Shown here: in pieces, positions 1 through 9,179 of the stretch | Layout: the number at the start of each line of letters is the position of its first letter | Position numbering within the stretch: the first letter of the stretch is position 1 | Assembly (NCBI GenBank): GCA_023667315.1 | Contig: JAMPAI010000003.1 | Location: forward strand, 282,499-346,498 | Origin: Ruminococcus flavefaciens | Lineage (GTDB): Bacteria; Bacteroidota; Bacteroidia; Bacteroidales; P3 | DNA: 64,000 nt | Direction of reading: 5' to 3' | Notes under the pieces: generated by a model | The model's input: only the letters and a program-made list of their open reading frames with translations | What the model was told of the DNA's origin: nothing | Databases searched by the model: none | Program-made: the position numbers and the translations under genes

Positions 1-1092
1 CCCAAGTCCTGCGAACCGGTAAAACTCAAGAAACCGCAGGAAATAAAGCTGTTTCTCGACCAGTACGTTATCGGGCAGGACGAGGCCAAGAAGGTGCTTG
101 CGGTGGCGGTGTATAACCACTACAAGCGCCTTAACTATTCGGCCGGGATCAAAGACAGCAACCAGACGGAAATCGAGAAGTCGAACATACTGATGGTGGG
201 GCCCACCGGTACGGGCAAGACCCTTCTGGTGCGCAGCATCGCCCGTTTGCTCGATGTTCCTTTCTGCATCGCCGACGCCACCGTGCTTACCGAAGCCGGT
301 TACGTGGGCGAAGACGTGGACTCGATCCTGAGCCGCCTCCTGCAGGCCGCCGACTTCGACGTGGCACAGGCCGAGCGCGGCATTATCTTTATCGATGAAA
401 TCGACAAGATCGCGCGCAAGAGCAGCAATCCTTCCATTACCCGCGATGTCTCGGGCGAGGGGGTTCAGCAGGCCTTGCTGAAGCTGCTGGAGGGCACCGA
501 CGCCTTGGTTCCGCCGCAAGGAGGCCGCAAGCATCCCAACGCCGAGATGGTGAAGATAAACACCCGGCATATCCTCTTTATCGGCGGCGGCTCTTTCGAC
601 GGCATCGAGCGGCATATCGCCTCGCGCATGAACCGCACTGCCATCGGATATAGGAAAGATGAGGAACGTCAACGCGCGGACAAGGACGAGAACGTACTTA
701 AATATATCACCCCGCAGGACTTGCGTTCTTTCGGCATGATTCCCGAGCTGGTGGGGCGTTTCCCGGTGCTTACCTGGCTTGACGAACTGGACCGCGACGC
801 CTTGCGCAGCATCCTTACCGAACCCAAGAACGCGCTGGTGCGCCAGTACAGGCAGTTGTTCGCCATCGACGGGGTCGAATTGGAATTCGATCCGGAAGTC
901 TATGATTTCGTGGCGGACAAGGCCTTGGAATTCAATATAGGCGCGCGGGGTCTGCGCGGCATCATGGAAGGCATGATGAACGAGCTGATGTACGAGATTC
1001 CGTCTTCCGGCATTAAGGAATATCGTGTAACTTTGGATTACGTAAAGTCCCATTTCGGAAAGGGACTGGCGGATAAACTCAAAAACAGCTGA
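1..1092 (+). CDS. clpX: ATP-dependent Clp protease ATP-binding subunit ClpX (5' end outside window)
   Basis: ClpX is the AAA+ unfoldase that feeds tagged proteins (including tmRNA-tagged ones) to ClpP in the cytoplasm. The reading frame is open from base 1, so the N-terminal zinc-binding domain lies upstream of the window. Visible are a Walker A (GPTGTGKT, about residue 67 of the visible part), the GYVG pore loop (about 100), a Walker B (FIDEID, about 130), the RKH loop (GGRKHP, about 176) and a sensor-2 stretch (GARGLR) near the C terminus. The zinc finger and the conserved IGQDEAK entry to the AAA module frame the visible start. The next gene begins 3 bases after the stop, so the two may be co-transcribed although their functions are unrelated. 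Confidence 0.97.
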   Translation, partial: PKSCEPVKLKKPQEIKLFLDQYVIGQDEAKKVLAVAVYNHYKRLNYSAGIKDSNQTEIEKSNILMVGPTGTGKTLLVRSIARLLDVPFCIADATVLTEAGYVGEDVDSILSRLLQAADFDVAQAERGIIFIDEIDKIARKSSNPSITRDVSGEGVQQALLKLLEGTDALVPPQGGRKHPNAEMVKINTRHILFIGGGSFDGIERHIASRMNRTAIGYRKDEERQRADKDENVLKYITPQDLRSFGMIPELVGRFPVLTWLDELDRDALRSILTEPKNALVRQYRQLFAIDGVELEFDPEVYDFVADKALEFNIGARGLRGIMEGMMNELMYEIPSSGIKEYRVTLDYVKSHFGKGLADKLKNS

Positions 1093-1095
1093 GGT

Positions 1096-2463
1096 ATGTT
1101 CCGTAGAGCGGTATGTCTGTTTCTTTTTTGCCTTTCCTGCTGTGGCCTGAACGCACAGCCGGACTGGTTCGAAAAGGCTTTTCCCCAAGGCGGGCGTATG
1201 GCTCAGGGCGAAACCAAGGCGGCCTCGCCGGTAAGGATCGTGTACGACGCCAACGTGATTTGCGTGGGGGGCGCGGCACACCTGAGCGTGGATCATTCCT
1301 TGTACGGCCCGGGAAGCGACCTGAGTTTCGAATGGTTTCAGAAAGGGGAGGATGGTTCGGAAGTTTTGCTCGGTACGGGCGAGAGCACGGACTTTAACTC
1401 CTATGTGGAACAGGAAGTGTGCATTATCCTGAAGGCGATGGACGGCAGCCTGCCCATAGGCACCGACACGCTTTGGATTTACACGACCCGGATGCCCGGA
1501 TACACCACCGTTGACGACACCATCTGCAAGGGTATGGAGGCGACCGTGGGCGTGAACGGCGGCGGATACTGGGCCTGGAGCACCTCGGGAACCACATCGT
1601 TCATCAACATACGTCCGGCGCAGACTACGGTCTATCGGGTGCGCGTCTCGAATTATCCTATCGTGCAGAGCGGCTATGTCAACGCCTGCTACGCCGAAGA
1701 CTCGGCTATCGTGACGGTAAACGACTCGGCCATATTCACCTTGGCGGGCGACGGGGAGATGTGCGCGGGATTCGACGCCACGGTGCGTGTGGAAGGCGGT
1801 ACGGACGTTTACTGGAACGGAACGCCGGGCGGAATATCCCATGCCGTTACCGTGCTGCGGGATACCGTGTTGAATGTTACCGCCACCGACCGCTTCGGCT
1901 GCCGGGGCGTCAAGAAGTGGCCCCTTACGGTGGTGGAGAACCCCAAGGGCGAGATTTACGCCTATGTGGATGGAGAGCTTTCCGACACGGTCTGCTTAGG
2001 CTCGGCCATCAGGATAGAGGTGGAAAGCGAGATGGAATGCCGTTACCGCTGGTTCAACCGCGACACCACGCCTTTCGTGGAGATTTACCCGCAGGCGGAC
2101 TTTACTGCCTATTGCGATATCTCGGTGGGCGGCAGTCTGGCGGGCACCGTGTGCAAGGCCCGTCTGGAAACCTTCGTTACCGTAAAGAACTGCCACCACG
2201 TATATTTTGCCAGCGGCTTCGTGCTGGACGGCTATAACAAGACCTTCGGCCCGATAGGGGTGGAAGACACGACCCGCACCTACGAGTTCCGCATCTTCAA
2301 CCACAACGGAACGCAGGTGTTCCAGACCACGCGCTTTACCGAGGGCTGGGACGGCCGCTACAAGGGGCAATGGGTGCCGCCGGGCGTGTATGTCTATGTG
2401 TACCGCGAAAAGTACCGTCAGCTTACGTGGGAACGCAAGGGCACGTTTGCCGTTATCAAATAA
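1096..2463 (+). CDS. secreted protein with T9SS type B (CHU_C) C-terminal sorting domain
   Basis: The 455-residue product begins with a hydrophobic signal peptide ending in LNAQ. It has a body of Ig/PKD-like beta domains (spaced cysteines, repeated 'T..YRVRVSN' and 'VTVN' strands), and ends in a gliding-motility-associated C-terminal (CHU_C) module: the final 85 residues contain IFNHNGTQVFQT, GWDGRYKGQWVPPGVYVY and a terminal FAVIK strand. Known CHU_C domains direct export through the type IX secretion system, so the protein is probably released or surface-bound. The passenger's ligand is not recognisable. It starts only 3 bases after clpX. Confidence 0.85.
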   Translation: MFRRAVCLFLFCLSCCGLNAQPDWFEKAFPQGGRMAQGETKAASPVRIVYDANVICVGGAAHLSVDHSLYGPGSDLSFEWFQKGEDGSEVLLGTGESTDFNSYVEQEVCIILKAMDGSLPIGTDTLWIYTTRMPGYTTVDDTICKGMEATVGVNGGGYWAWSTSGTTSFINIRPAQTTVYRVRVSNYPIVQSGYVNACYAEDSAIVTVNDSAIFTLAGDGEMCAGFDATVRVEGGTDVYWNGTPGGISHAVTVLRDTVLNVTATDRFGCRGVKKWPLTVVENPKGEIYAYVDGELSDTVCLGSAIRIEVESEMECRYRWFNRDTTPFVEIYPQADFTAYCDISVGGSLAGTVCKARLETFVTVKNCHHVYFASGFVLDGYNKTFGPIGVEDTTRTYEFRIFNHNGTQVFQTTRFTEGWDGRYKGQWVPPGVYVYVYREKYRQLTWERKGTFAVIK

Positions 2464-2511
2464 GGTCCGGAGAATGGATTTTCAGAAACTTGCTTTGGAA
2501 TGCCGTGGTCG

Positions 2512-2527
2512 TCGGGAGGAATCCCGA
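2512..2527 (+). terminator. hairpin terminator between convergent genes
   Basis: TCGGGA (2512-2517) and TCCCGA (2522-2527) form a 6-bp stem with a 4-base loop, followed by TAGTTCTTTATTT. It lies between the convergent T9SS cargo gene and pgi and could terminate the former. Confidence 0.45.
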
Positions 2528-2534
2528 TAGTTCT

Positions 2535-3866
2535 TTATTTGCCTAAAAGCTGGAACATGTTCTGTTTGTAGGCTTCCACACCGGGTTGGTCGAAGGGGTT
2601 CACGTCCATTGAATAGCCGCTCAGTCCGCAGGCGAATTCAAAGAAATAAATCAACTGGCCGAGATACCGTTCGTTCAGCTCGGGAACGCAGATGCGCAGC
2701 ACAGGCACGTTGCCTTGTCCGGAATGCGCCATGAGCGTGCCTTCTTCGGCCTTCTGGTTCACGAACGCCATTTCCTTGCCGGCCACGAAATTCATGCCGT
2801 CCAGATTGCGTCCGTCTTGCGGAATGCTTATGCGGGTGTGCTGCCTGTCGAGGCTCAGCACGCTTTCGAAAAACAGGCGTTCGCCGTCCTGGATGTATTG
2901 GCCCAACGAATGCAGGTCGGTGGTGAAACCGGCGTTGGAGGGGAAAAGGCCTTTGCCCTGCTTGCCCTCGCTTTCGCCGTAGAGCTGTTTCCACCATTCG
3001 CTCAGGTAGTAGAAGCGCGGTTCGAAGTTAACAAGCAGTTCCACTTTCTTGCCGTTACCCACGTATTGCATCTGGCGGAAAAGGGCGTATTGGGCGGCGA
3101 TGTTGCCGGTCCAGTCGATTGTGTCGGAAATAAGTCTTTCCTGCATTTGCGCCGCGCCCTTCACCAATGCCTTGATGTCGATGCCGGCCACCGCCAGCGG
3201 GAAAAGCCCCACCGGGCTGAGCACCGAATAACGGCCGCCGATATCGTCGGGCACCACGTAGGTGGTGTAGCCTTCTTCGGTGGCCAGGGTGCGCAGGGCG
3301 CCTTTGGTGCGGTCGGTAATGGCCACGATGCGTTGGCGCGCTTCTTCCTTGCCGTATTTCTTTTCGAGATGGTTGCGCAAGAGGCGGAAGGCGATGGCCG
3401 GTTCGGTGGTGGTGCCCGACTTGGAGATTACGCAGAGCGTGTAGTCGTGGCTGTCGAGCAGGGAGAGCAGTTCGTTCATGTAGTCCTGCCCCAGCTGATG
3501 CCCCGCGTAGATAACGGCCGGGCATCCGGGCATGCGGTCGGCCAGCTGCGGCTTAAGCGCCTCGATAATGGCGCGCGTTCCCAGATAGGAACCGCCGATG
3601 CCGATACATACGAACAACTGCGATTTTTGCTTGAAATCCTCCGCCTTGGCGATCATGGTGTCGAGTTCCTCCGCACGGATCTGTTCCGGCAGGCGGATCC
3701 AACCCAAGAAACCGTTGCCCGCTCCGTTTCCGTCCAAGAGGGTGCGGTAGGCTTTCTCGATACGGTCTTTCAGAGCCGGAGTGTCGGCATCTTTGCGTTC
3801 CGCAAGGCTCTGAAGCGTTTTGCCGGCATCGAGCCCGTAGGTGAAGTCGAGGCGGAGGGATTCCAT
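2535..3866 (-). CDS. pgi: glucose-6-phosphate isomerase
   Basis: This enzyme interconverts glucose-6-phosphate and fructose-6-phosphate in glycolysis and gluconeogenesis. The product carries the family blocks IGIGGSYLGTRA, the signature GGRYSVLSPVGLFPLA, and the GESEGKQGKGLFP stretch with the catalytic glutamate. An upstream in-frame ATG (3902) would overlap gapA, so the start at 3866 (MESLRLDF) is preferred; it sits 13 bases after the gapA stop and gives 443 residues, normal for the short bacterial type. It is probably co-transcribed with gapA. Confidence 0.96.
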   Translation of the reverse strand: MESLRLDFTYGLDAGKTLQSLAERKDADTPALKDRIEKAYRTLLDGNGAGNGFLGWIRLPEQIRAEELDTMIAKAEDFKQKSQLFVCIGIGGSYLGTRAIIEALKPQLADRMPGCPAVIYAGHQLGQDYMNELLSLLDSHDYTLCVISKSGTTTEPAIAFRLLRNHLEKKYGKEEARQRIVAITDRTKGALRTLATEEGYTTYVVPDDIGGRYSVLSPVGLFPLAVAGIDIKALVKGAAQMQERLISDTIDWTGNIAAQYALFRQMQYVGNGKKVELLVNFEPRFYYLSEWWKQLYGESEGKQGKGLFPSNAGFTTDLHSLGQYIQDGERLFFESVLSLDRQHTRISIPQDGRNLDGMNFVAGKEMAFVNQKAEEGTLMAHSGQGNVPVLRICVPELNERYLGQLIYFFEFACGLSGYSMDVNPFDQPGVEAYKQNMFQLLGK

Positions 3867-3879
3867 GACAGACTGGTTT

Positions 3880-4887
3880 TTATTTGAACAGGCGGCAGGC
3901 AAGGTCGGCCACGCGGCAGGAATAACCGAATTCGTTGTCGTACCAGGCCACCACTTTTACAAAATTGCCGTCCATCACCTTGGTGAGTTTGGAATCGAAA
4001 ATGGCGGAGTGATGATTGCCCACGATGTCGATGCTCACGATGGGGTCTTCGGTGTATTCGATAAAGCCCTTCATCGATCCTTCGGAGGCTTCTTTCATGG
4101 CGGCGTTCACTTCTTCCACCGTTACGCTGCGGTTCAGTTCGGCCGTAAGGTCAACCACCGATCCGTCGGGGGTGGGAACGCGCATGGCGAAACCGTCCAT
4201 CTTTCCCTTGAGGTCGGGCAACACCAGGCCCACGGCCTTGGCCGCACCGGTGCTGGTGGGGACAATCGACATGGCTGCCGCGCGGGCACGGCGCAGGTCG
4301 CTATGGTTGCCGTCCAGGATAACCTGGTCGTTGGTATAGGAGTGGATGGTATTCATGAAACCGCGGCGGATGCCGAATTTTTCGTGCAGCACCTTGGCCA
4401 CGGGAGCCAGACAGTTGGTGGTGCAGGAAGCGTTGGAAACCAGTTTCAGGTCGGGCGTGATTACGTGTTCGTTAACCCCCATCACGATGGTGGCGTCCAC
4501 ATCTTCGGCCTTGCCGGCGGGCGCGGTGAGCAACACTTTCTTGGCGCCGGCGGCCAGATGTTTCTCCATGCCCTCGCGTTTGCGGAAGACCCCGGTGGCT
4601 TCGATCACTATGTCCACATCGTGCTGCGCCCAGGGGATAAGGGCGGGGTCTCTCTGGAGATAGCAGGGAATGGACTTGCCGTTGACCACGAGGTTCTCGT
4701 TCTCCAGACGGGCCTCGCCGGGGAATTTGCCGTGCACGGAGTCGAATTTGAGCAGATGAGCCCTGGTTTCAAACGGCATCGTGCCGTTGATGGCCACGAT
4801 TTCCACTTCGGATTTTTCCAGAAGGTTTCTGAAAGAGATGCGGCCAATACGGCCAAAACCGTTGATGGCGACTTTAATCTTAGACAT
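3880..4887 (-). CDS. gapA: glyceraldehyde-3-phosphate dehydrogenase, possibly NADP-preferring (GapB-like)
   Basis: The protein oxidises glyceraldehyde-3-phosphate to 1,3-bisphosphoglycerate. It shows the Rossmann start INGFGRIGR, the catalytic site SNASCTTNC (Cys155), YTNDQ and the C-terminal WYDNEFGYSCR. At the end of the second beta strand it reads VAINGT, where NAD-specific enzymes have an aspartate (VAIND) that binds the adenosine ribose. Loss of that acidic residue is typical of NADP-using GapB enzymes, so the cofactor is uncertain. At 335 residues it is full length. A -7 element lies at 4957-4964, and pgi follows in the same transcript. Confidence 0.95.
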   Translation of the reverse strand: MSKIKVAINGFGRIGRISFRNLLEKSEVEIVAINGTMPFETRAHLLKFDSVHGKFPGEARLENENLVVNGKSIPCYLQRDPALIPWAQHDVDIVIEATGVFRKREGMEKHLAAGAKKVLLTAPAGKAEDVDATIVMGVNEHVITPDLKLVSNASCTTNCLAPVAKVLHEKFGIRRGFMNTIHSYTNDQVILDGNHSDLRRARAAAMSIVPTSTGAAKAVGLVLPDLKGKMDGFAMRVPTPDGSVVDLTAELNRSVTVEEVNAAMKEASEGSMKGFIEYTEDPIVSIDIVGNHHSAIFDSKLTKVMDGNFVKVVAWYDNEFGYSCRVADLACRLFK

Positions 4888-4956
4888 AATGCAAATTGTT
4901 TGTTACGGTGTTAAACGTCTGCCGCACCTCCGTGGTTTACGGGAAAACGGCAAAAA

Positions 4957-4964
4957 CAAAGGTA
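4957..4964 (-). promoter_or_regulatory. -7 promoter element of gapA-pgi
   Basis: The minus strand reads TACCTTTG, a match to the Bacteroidota -7 consensus TAnnTTTG, about 70 bases upstream of the gapA start. No clear -33 TTTG was found at standard spacing. Confidence 0.45.
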
Positions 4965-5000
4965 CGTAATTTAGACCAATTTACGAAAAGGGATATTTTT

Positions 5001-6590
5001 TTACACGAACTTCGCCTCGCGGCGGAAGATCTTGCGCAGGCTTTTCCATTTAGGAAAGATGGCGAAGGGGCGTATCGGGGCGTGGCTCACCAGGATCACG
5101 AGCAGCGACACGAGGGCTGCCATGAGCAGCCAGCCGTAAATCTCCTTCATCGACACCACCAGGGCCTGTCGCTGCACCATGCCGTAGAGATTTCCCAAGG
5201 GAATATGCGCCGCGGCGGGGTTCACATCGGTAAACCTCGCGCCCAACAAGGCGGCGTTCTTGGCCATGGTGTGCCGCAGCAGTTCGCCCACGATGGCCGG
5301 GCTGAGCGTGGCGCCCACCACCGCGCCCGTAAAGCCGTTGATGGTGAGCGCCTGCGGAAACACGAAGAAATGCAGCCCGCTCTGCACGATCGAGGTAAGG
5401 AAGACAATCGAGATGACCACCGAGGCGAAACCCCGTATGAAGAGCGGCAGGAACAGCGATTGCTTCTCCACCCCGTAATCGATCATGAAGTAGAACCACG
5501 CCAAATAGACGGCGGCCAGGGCGAAGCCGATGGCGGTCATGGTCTTGTAGCGCCATTTGCGCAAGGCAAAGCTGAGGTAGGTGAAGCCGCATCCGGCCAG
5601 AATGCCGGCGAAGGCGTAGAGGTTCAGGTCGATGGCGTTGGTTTCGTCGAAGCCGAGGATGGCGAAGGCATAGGTATGCTCGAACACGTGTTCGGTGGCA
5701 ATCAGCGTAAAGAACACTAAGTAGATGAGGGTCGCCCGCACCACGTTGCGGTTGGTCATGGCCTGGAAGCTGATGTAGGGGTGGTGCAGGAAAGAGGCCC
5801 GCCAAAGGTTGATGCATAGACAGGCCGCGCCCAATACCGTGGCGCCGATAATCTCCCCGGCTTCCCACCAGTCGTAGAAATTGCCGTACACGCAGATAAA
5901 GGTGAAGCAGAGCATGAACACGCTCCACAGGCCGGCGCCGATCCAGTCGATGCCCAGAAAGGGAATCTGCATCATGTCGCGGTGCGGTTTCACCAAAATA
6001 AGCACCATCACGATCATCAGAAGCAGAAGGCCGCTCATGATCCAGTGCATGTATTCCCATTGGGCAAAGAAGGCGGTATATACGGTGGCCAGGCCGCTGA
6101 GCTGTATCACGCTGTCAACCACTAAGTATACGTAGCAGAAGAAAATGGCCATGTCGCGCACCGGGGTCAGCCAAAGCTGTATCGTGGAGTTGCAGGCGAA
6201 GGTGGCCTGCATGCGGAACCAGCCCGCGATAAAGCAGGTAAGCACCAATACGGGCACGGAGGAGGTGTGGGCGCAGATAAGGGTGGCCGCCAGCAGCACG
6301 CCCGCGCAGGTGAGCAGGCTCACCCGGTTGGAGAACCGGAACTTTACGCGGAACATCACGCAGAAGTTGATGGCCATGCCCACCAAGGAGGCGTAGCCCG
6401 CCATCAGGATGTCTTCCTGCATCAGCGCGGTGCTGCCCACCATATCGGAGGCCGCCGCCAGATAAACCCCGCCCGAGAACTGCACGATCAGCACGAAGAA
6501 GATGAACAGCCAGGGTTTGAGCCGCCTCGGAATGTAATCGGGAACGTCAGGGATGTCGAAAGGCCCCTGCGATGCGTGCCAGTCCGCCAT
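5001..6590 (-). CDS. MFS multidrug efflux permease, EmrB/DHA2 family
   Basis: The 529-residue integral membrane protein has about 14 hydrophobic segments, as expected for the DHA2 (14-spanner) drug:H+ antiporters that work with an EmrA-type adaptor and an outer-membrane channel. The short N-terminal cytoplasmic part is followed by the first membrane segment at about residue 28. It is the last gene of a three-gene operon (TolC-like, HlyD/EmrA-like, MFS), with a single base between the adaptor stop and this start. The substrate is unknown. A fatty acid, bile acid or antibiotic would be typical of the family, but nothing in the sequence decides this. Confidence 0.85.
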   Translation of the reverse strand: MADWHASQGPFDIPDVPDYIPRRLKPWLFIFFVLIVQFSGGVYLAAASDMVGSTALMQEDILMAGYASLVGMAINFCVMFRVKFRFSNRVSLLTCAGVLLAATLICAHTSSVPVLVLTCFIAGWFRMQATFACNSTIQLWLTPVRDMAIFFCYVYLVVDSVIQLSGLATVYTAFFAQWEYMHWIMSGLLLLMIVMVLILVKPHRDMMQIPFLGIDWIGAGLWSVFMLCFTFICVYGNFYDWWEAGEIIGATVLGAACLCINLWRASFLHHPYISFQAMTNRNVVRATLIYLVFFTLIATEHVFEHTYAFAILGFDETNAIDLNLYAFAGILAGCGFTYLSFALRKWRYKTMTAIGFALAAVYLAWFYFMIDYGVEKQSLFLPLFIRGFASVVISIVFLTSIVQSGLHFFVFPQALTINGFTGAVVGATLSPAIVGELLRHTMAKNAALLGARFTDVNPAAAHIPLGNLYGMVQRQALVVSMKEIYGWLLMAALVSLLVILVSHAPIRPFAIFPKWKSLRKIFRREAKFV

Positions 6591-6591
6591 C

Positions 6592-7626
6592 TCAGTACCT
6601 CACTTCGCTTTCCACATTCATACCGGCACGCAGCAAGGCCATCTTGTCGGCATCGTTGCCTTCCGAGAACTCGATGCGCACGGGAACGCGCTGGCGCACC
6701 TTTACGAAATTGCCCGCCGAGTTGTCTTGCGGCAAGATGGAAAGGCTGGAGCCCGTGGCTTTCGAAATCGACACCACCTCGCCCTTGAAGCGGACGCCCG
6801 GAATGGCATCCACCTTGATATCCACCTCGGCGCCCGGGCTGATGTGTTTCAACTGGGTTTCCTTGTAGTTGGCCGTTACCCAGATCTCGCCCTCGTCCAC
6901 CACGTCGAGCAGGGTCTGTCCGGGCTGGATCAGCTGGCCTATCTGGATTTCCTTGCGGGAGGTGAAGCCGTCGCAGGGCGCCACAATCACGGTGTAGGAG
7001 AGGTTCAGCCGTGCCGTTTCCAGCAGGGCCTTGGCCAGTTCCACGCCGGCGTCCGTCTGGGCGGCACGGTCCTTGGTCTGTTCCACGGCCGATGAAGTGG
7101 TGGCGTATTGACGTTTGCACATCTGATAGCGCGCTTTCTTGGCTTCGTAATCGGTTTTGGCCGCATCGTACTGTTGCCTGGTAACGGCTTGCTGTTCCAG
7201 CAGTTTTTCGTAACGGGCAAACTCGGTGGCGGCGTTTTCCATCAATACCTTGGCCTCGAAAACAGAGGCTTCGCTCACCTCGCGGCTGGAGGCGGCCATG
7301 CTTACGCCCTGATTGGCAGCCTTGCGGCCGGCCAGCGCGTTCTGATAGTCGGCATTGGCCTGCGCCACACGCAGGCGCATGTCTGCATCGTCGATAATCA
7401 CCAAGGTGTCGCCTTTCCTCACGTATCGGTATTCTTCAAAGCGTATTTCCTTGATGTAGCCCTGCACGCGGCTGTTTACCGGCACGATCTGCCGGCAAAC
7501 CTGGGCGTTGTCGGTAAATTCCACGCGTCCGAGGTGGATGAATTTGCCGCAAATCCAAACGGCGGCTACGGCGATCACGGCAATGGTGACGGCGTAAGAC
7601 AGTATTTTCTTGCTGCGGTGTCTCAT
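6592..7626 (-). CDS. HlyD/EmrA-family periplasmic adaptor
   Basis: The membrane-fusion protein bridges the MFS pump and the outer-membrane channel. It has one N-terminal membrane anchor (about residues 10-27), a biotinyl-lipoyl-like half motif near GYIKEIRF, a long coiled-coil hairpin (about residues 80-190) rich in Ala, Lys, Glu and Gln, then the second lipoyl half (IVAPCDGFTSRKEIQIGQL) and a beta-barrel with VDIKVDAIPG. The start codon overlaps the stop of the TolC gene in an ATGA arrangement, implying translational coupling. Length (344) is usual for EmrA. Confidence 0.9.
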   Translation of the reverse strand: MRHRSKKILSYAVTIAVIAVAAVWICGKFIHLGRVEFTDNAQVCRQIVPVNSRVQGYIKEIRFEEYRYVRKGDTLVIIDDADMRLRVAQANADYQNALAGRKAANQGVSMAASSREVSEASVFEAKVLMENAATEFARYEKLLEQQAVTRQQYDAAKTDYEAKKARYQMCKRQYATTSSAVEQTKDRAAQTDAGVELAKALLETARLNLSYTVIVAPCDGFTSRKEIQIGQLIQPGQTLLDVVDEGEIWVTANYKETQLKHISPGAEVDIKVDAIPGVRFKGEVVSISKATGSSLSILPQDNSAGNFVKVRQRVPVRIEFSEGNDADKMALLRAGMNVESEVRY

Positions 7627-8945
7627 ATCTTTCCGGTTGTAAATAAGAGTTTGTAATAGTAATAGATGATGTTGATGCGGGCGTTCACCAACTGCTGCTC
7701 GGCATCCAGTTGCGCGTTGGCTGCATCGAGCATATCGGTAATCAGCGCCATGTCGGCCGCGTAGCGGGTGGAGGTGGTGCGGTAGTTGCGGCTCGCCAGT
7801 TCCACGCTCTTCTGCTGGGTGAGCAGTTCCTGATAGGCCTCCATGTAGCGGATATAGTTGGCGCGAACCGCCAGGGCGATGTTCTCGCGTGCCACATCAA
7901 GTTCTTCCTGGGCCTGCTGCGTGGAAAGCCGGGTGGCGGCCAGTTTCCGGCTGCTCTTGTATAGCGAGGAGAAGTTATAGCTCACGCCCAGGCCCACGTA
8001 CCAGTAGCTGAGGTTCTTGTCGAGGGGCGGGATTTCCACGAGGATGGGACCGTCGAGTGTCCAGAAGGCCTGCACGCCGATTTGGGGCAGGCGTTCCGAT
8101 TTAATCAGCGATTCGGCCTTGCGGCTTATGTTGACCCCCGATTCGGCCAATTGCAGGGAAGGGGCGTTGCCTTCGGCTTCCTGCTGCCACCAGGCCGGCT
8201 CGTTGCCGGGCAGGGATTCGGCGAATATGGACGAGTCGGGCAGCACCACGGTGCCTTCCGGCAAACCGGCCGTAACCACGAGGTTGTCGTTGAGGATTTG
8301 CAGCGTGTTGTCGATTTTCACCAACTGCAGTTCGAGCGTGGAAACCAACAGTTCGTAGCGGGTGATGTCGTTCTGAAGCGCCGTTCCCTGGCTGTAGCGG
8401 GCCTTCATGTCGTCGAGCACCTGCTGGGCCTGCTCGATGTTCTTCTGCATCACCTCTTTCAGGTTGGAATATTTGTAGAGGTCGAGGTAGAAGCCGGCAA
8501 GGCGGAAGCGGATGTTGTCGCGCTGGAAATCGGTGGCGTAGCGGGCGGCGGTGCTTTGCATCTTGGCCATGTCGATGGCGTTCTTGATGGCCCCGCCCGT
8601 ATAGACGGCCTGTTCCACCTTTACCGAAAGCCCGTTGCCGAGGTGGGGGATGGGGGCTTTCGTGTAGTTGGAGAAATCCCGGTCGGTGATGAATCCGTCG
8701 CCGATATAACTGAGCGAGAGTGCGGCGTTTATTTCGGGCAGCCGTCCGCTTTTGGCCACCGACACTTGTTTTTCCGCCACTTTTTCGGCGGTCAACAGGG
8801 GGCGCAGGTGAACCCCGTTGGTTTCCGCTGACTCGAATATCTCTTTGAGCGTAAACGTTTTGGGTACATCCTCTGCATAAGCGCATGCGCCAAGGCTCCA
8901 CAGCGCAGCCAACAGCAGCCCCGTGAGCAATCTGGTACTGTTCAT
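7623..8945 (-). CDS. TolC-family outer-membrane efflux channel
   Basis: The 440-residue protein has a signal peptide ending near ACAYA-ED and the two-fold alternating helix/strand pattern of outer-membrane efflux proteins (long amphipathic helices around residues 120-200 and 330-430, beta segments such as LSYWYVGLGVSYNFSSLYKS). It is first in the operon with the HlyD and MFS genes and so forms the exit duct of a tripartite pump. Confidence 0.9.
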   Translation of the reverse strand: MNSTRLLTGLLLAALWSLGACAYAEDVPKTFTLKEIFESAETNGVHLRPLLTAEKVAEKQVSVAKSGRLPEINAALSLSYIGDGFITDRDFSNYTKAPIPHLGNGLSVKVEQAVYTGGAIKNAIDMAKMQSTAARYATDFQRDNIRFRLAGFYLDLYKYSNLKEVMQKNIEQAQQVLDDMKARYSQGTALQNDITRYELLVSTLELQLVKIDNTLQILNDNLVVTAGLPEGTVVLPDSSIFAESLPGNEPAWWQQEAEGNAPSLQLAESGVNISRKAESLIKSERLPQIGVQAFWTLDGPILVEIPPLDKNLSYWYVGLGVSYNFSSLYKSSRKLAATRLSTQQAQEELDVARENIALAVRANYIRYMEAYQELLTQQKSVELASRNYRTTSTRYAADMALITDMLDAANAQLDAEQQLVNARINIIYYYYKLLFTTGKI

Positions 8946-9144
8946 AAAACTGTAATTAAAGACTGAAAATCCCGGAATTTATCGAGGAAAAAAGATTCGG
9001 CTTTCGGGAAAACCGATGGCAAAAAAGTTATTGGGAACTCTTCCAGCTTTCTTTAAAGGCCTGGTTTATGATGTTTGGCATTTCGCCTGAAAGAGAATAC
9101 GTTATAAGTTTCATTGCAAGCACGGCTCTTTGTGAACCGCGGTG

Positions 9145-9179
9145 CAAAAGTACGGAAAAATTTTGTTTAAATCGCCAAA
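9145..9179 (-). promoter_or_regulatory. candidate promoter of the efflux operon
   Basis: The minus strand reads TACTTTTG (9145-9152, -7 type) with TTTG at 9176-9179 (-33 type), spacer 23 bases. It is about 200 bases upstream of the TolC gene and overlaps the stop region of the ATPase gene. The stretch 8946-9144 holds no gene that I can support. Confidence 0.35.

Noticed and set aside
3841-4914. Long plus-strand frame antisense to gapA
   Set aside because: Shadow of gapA; no start signal and no motif.
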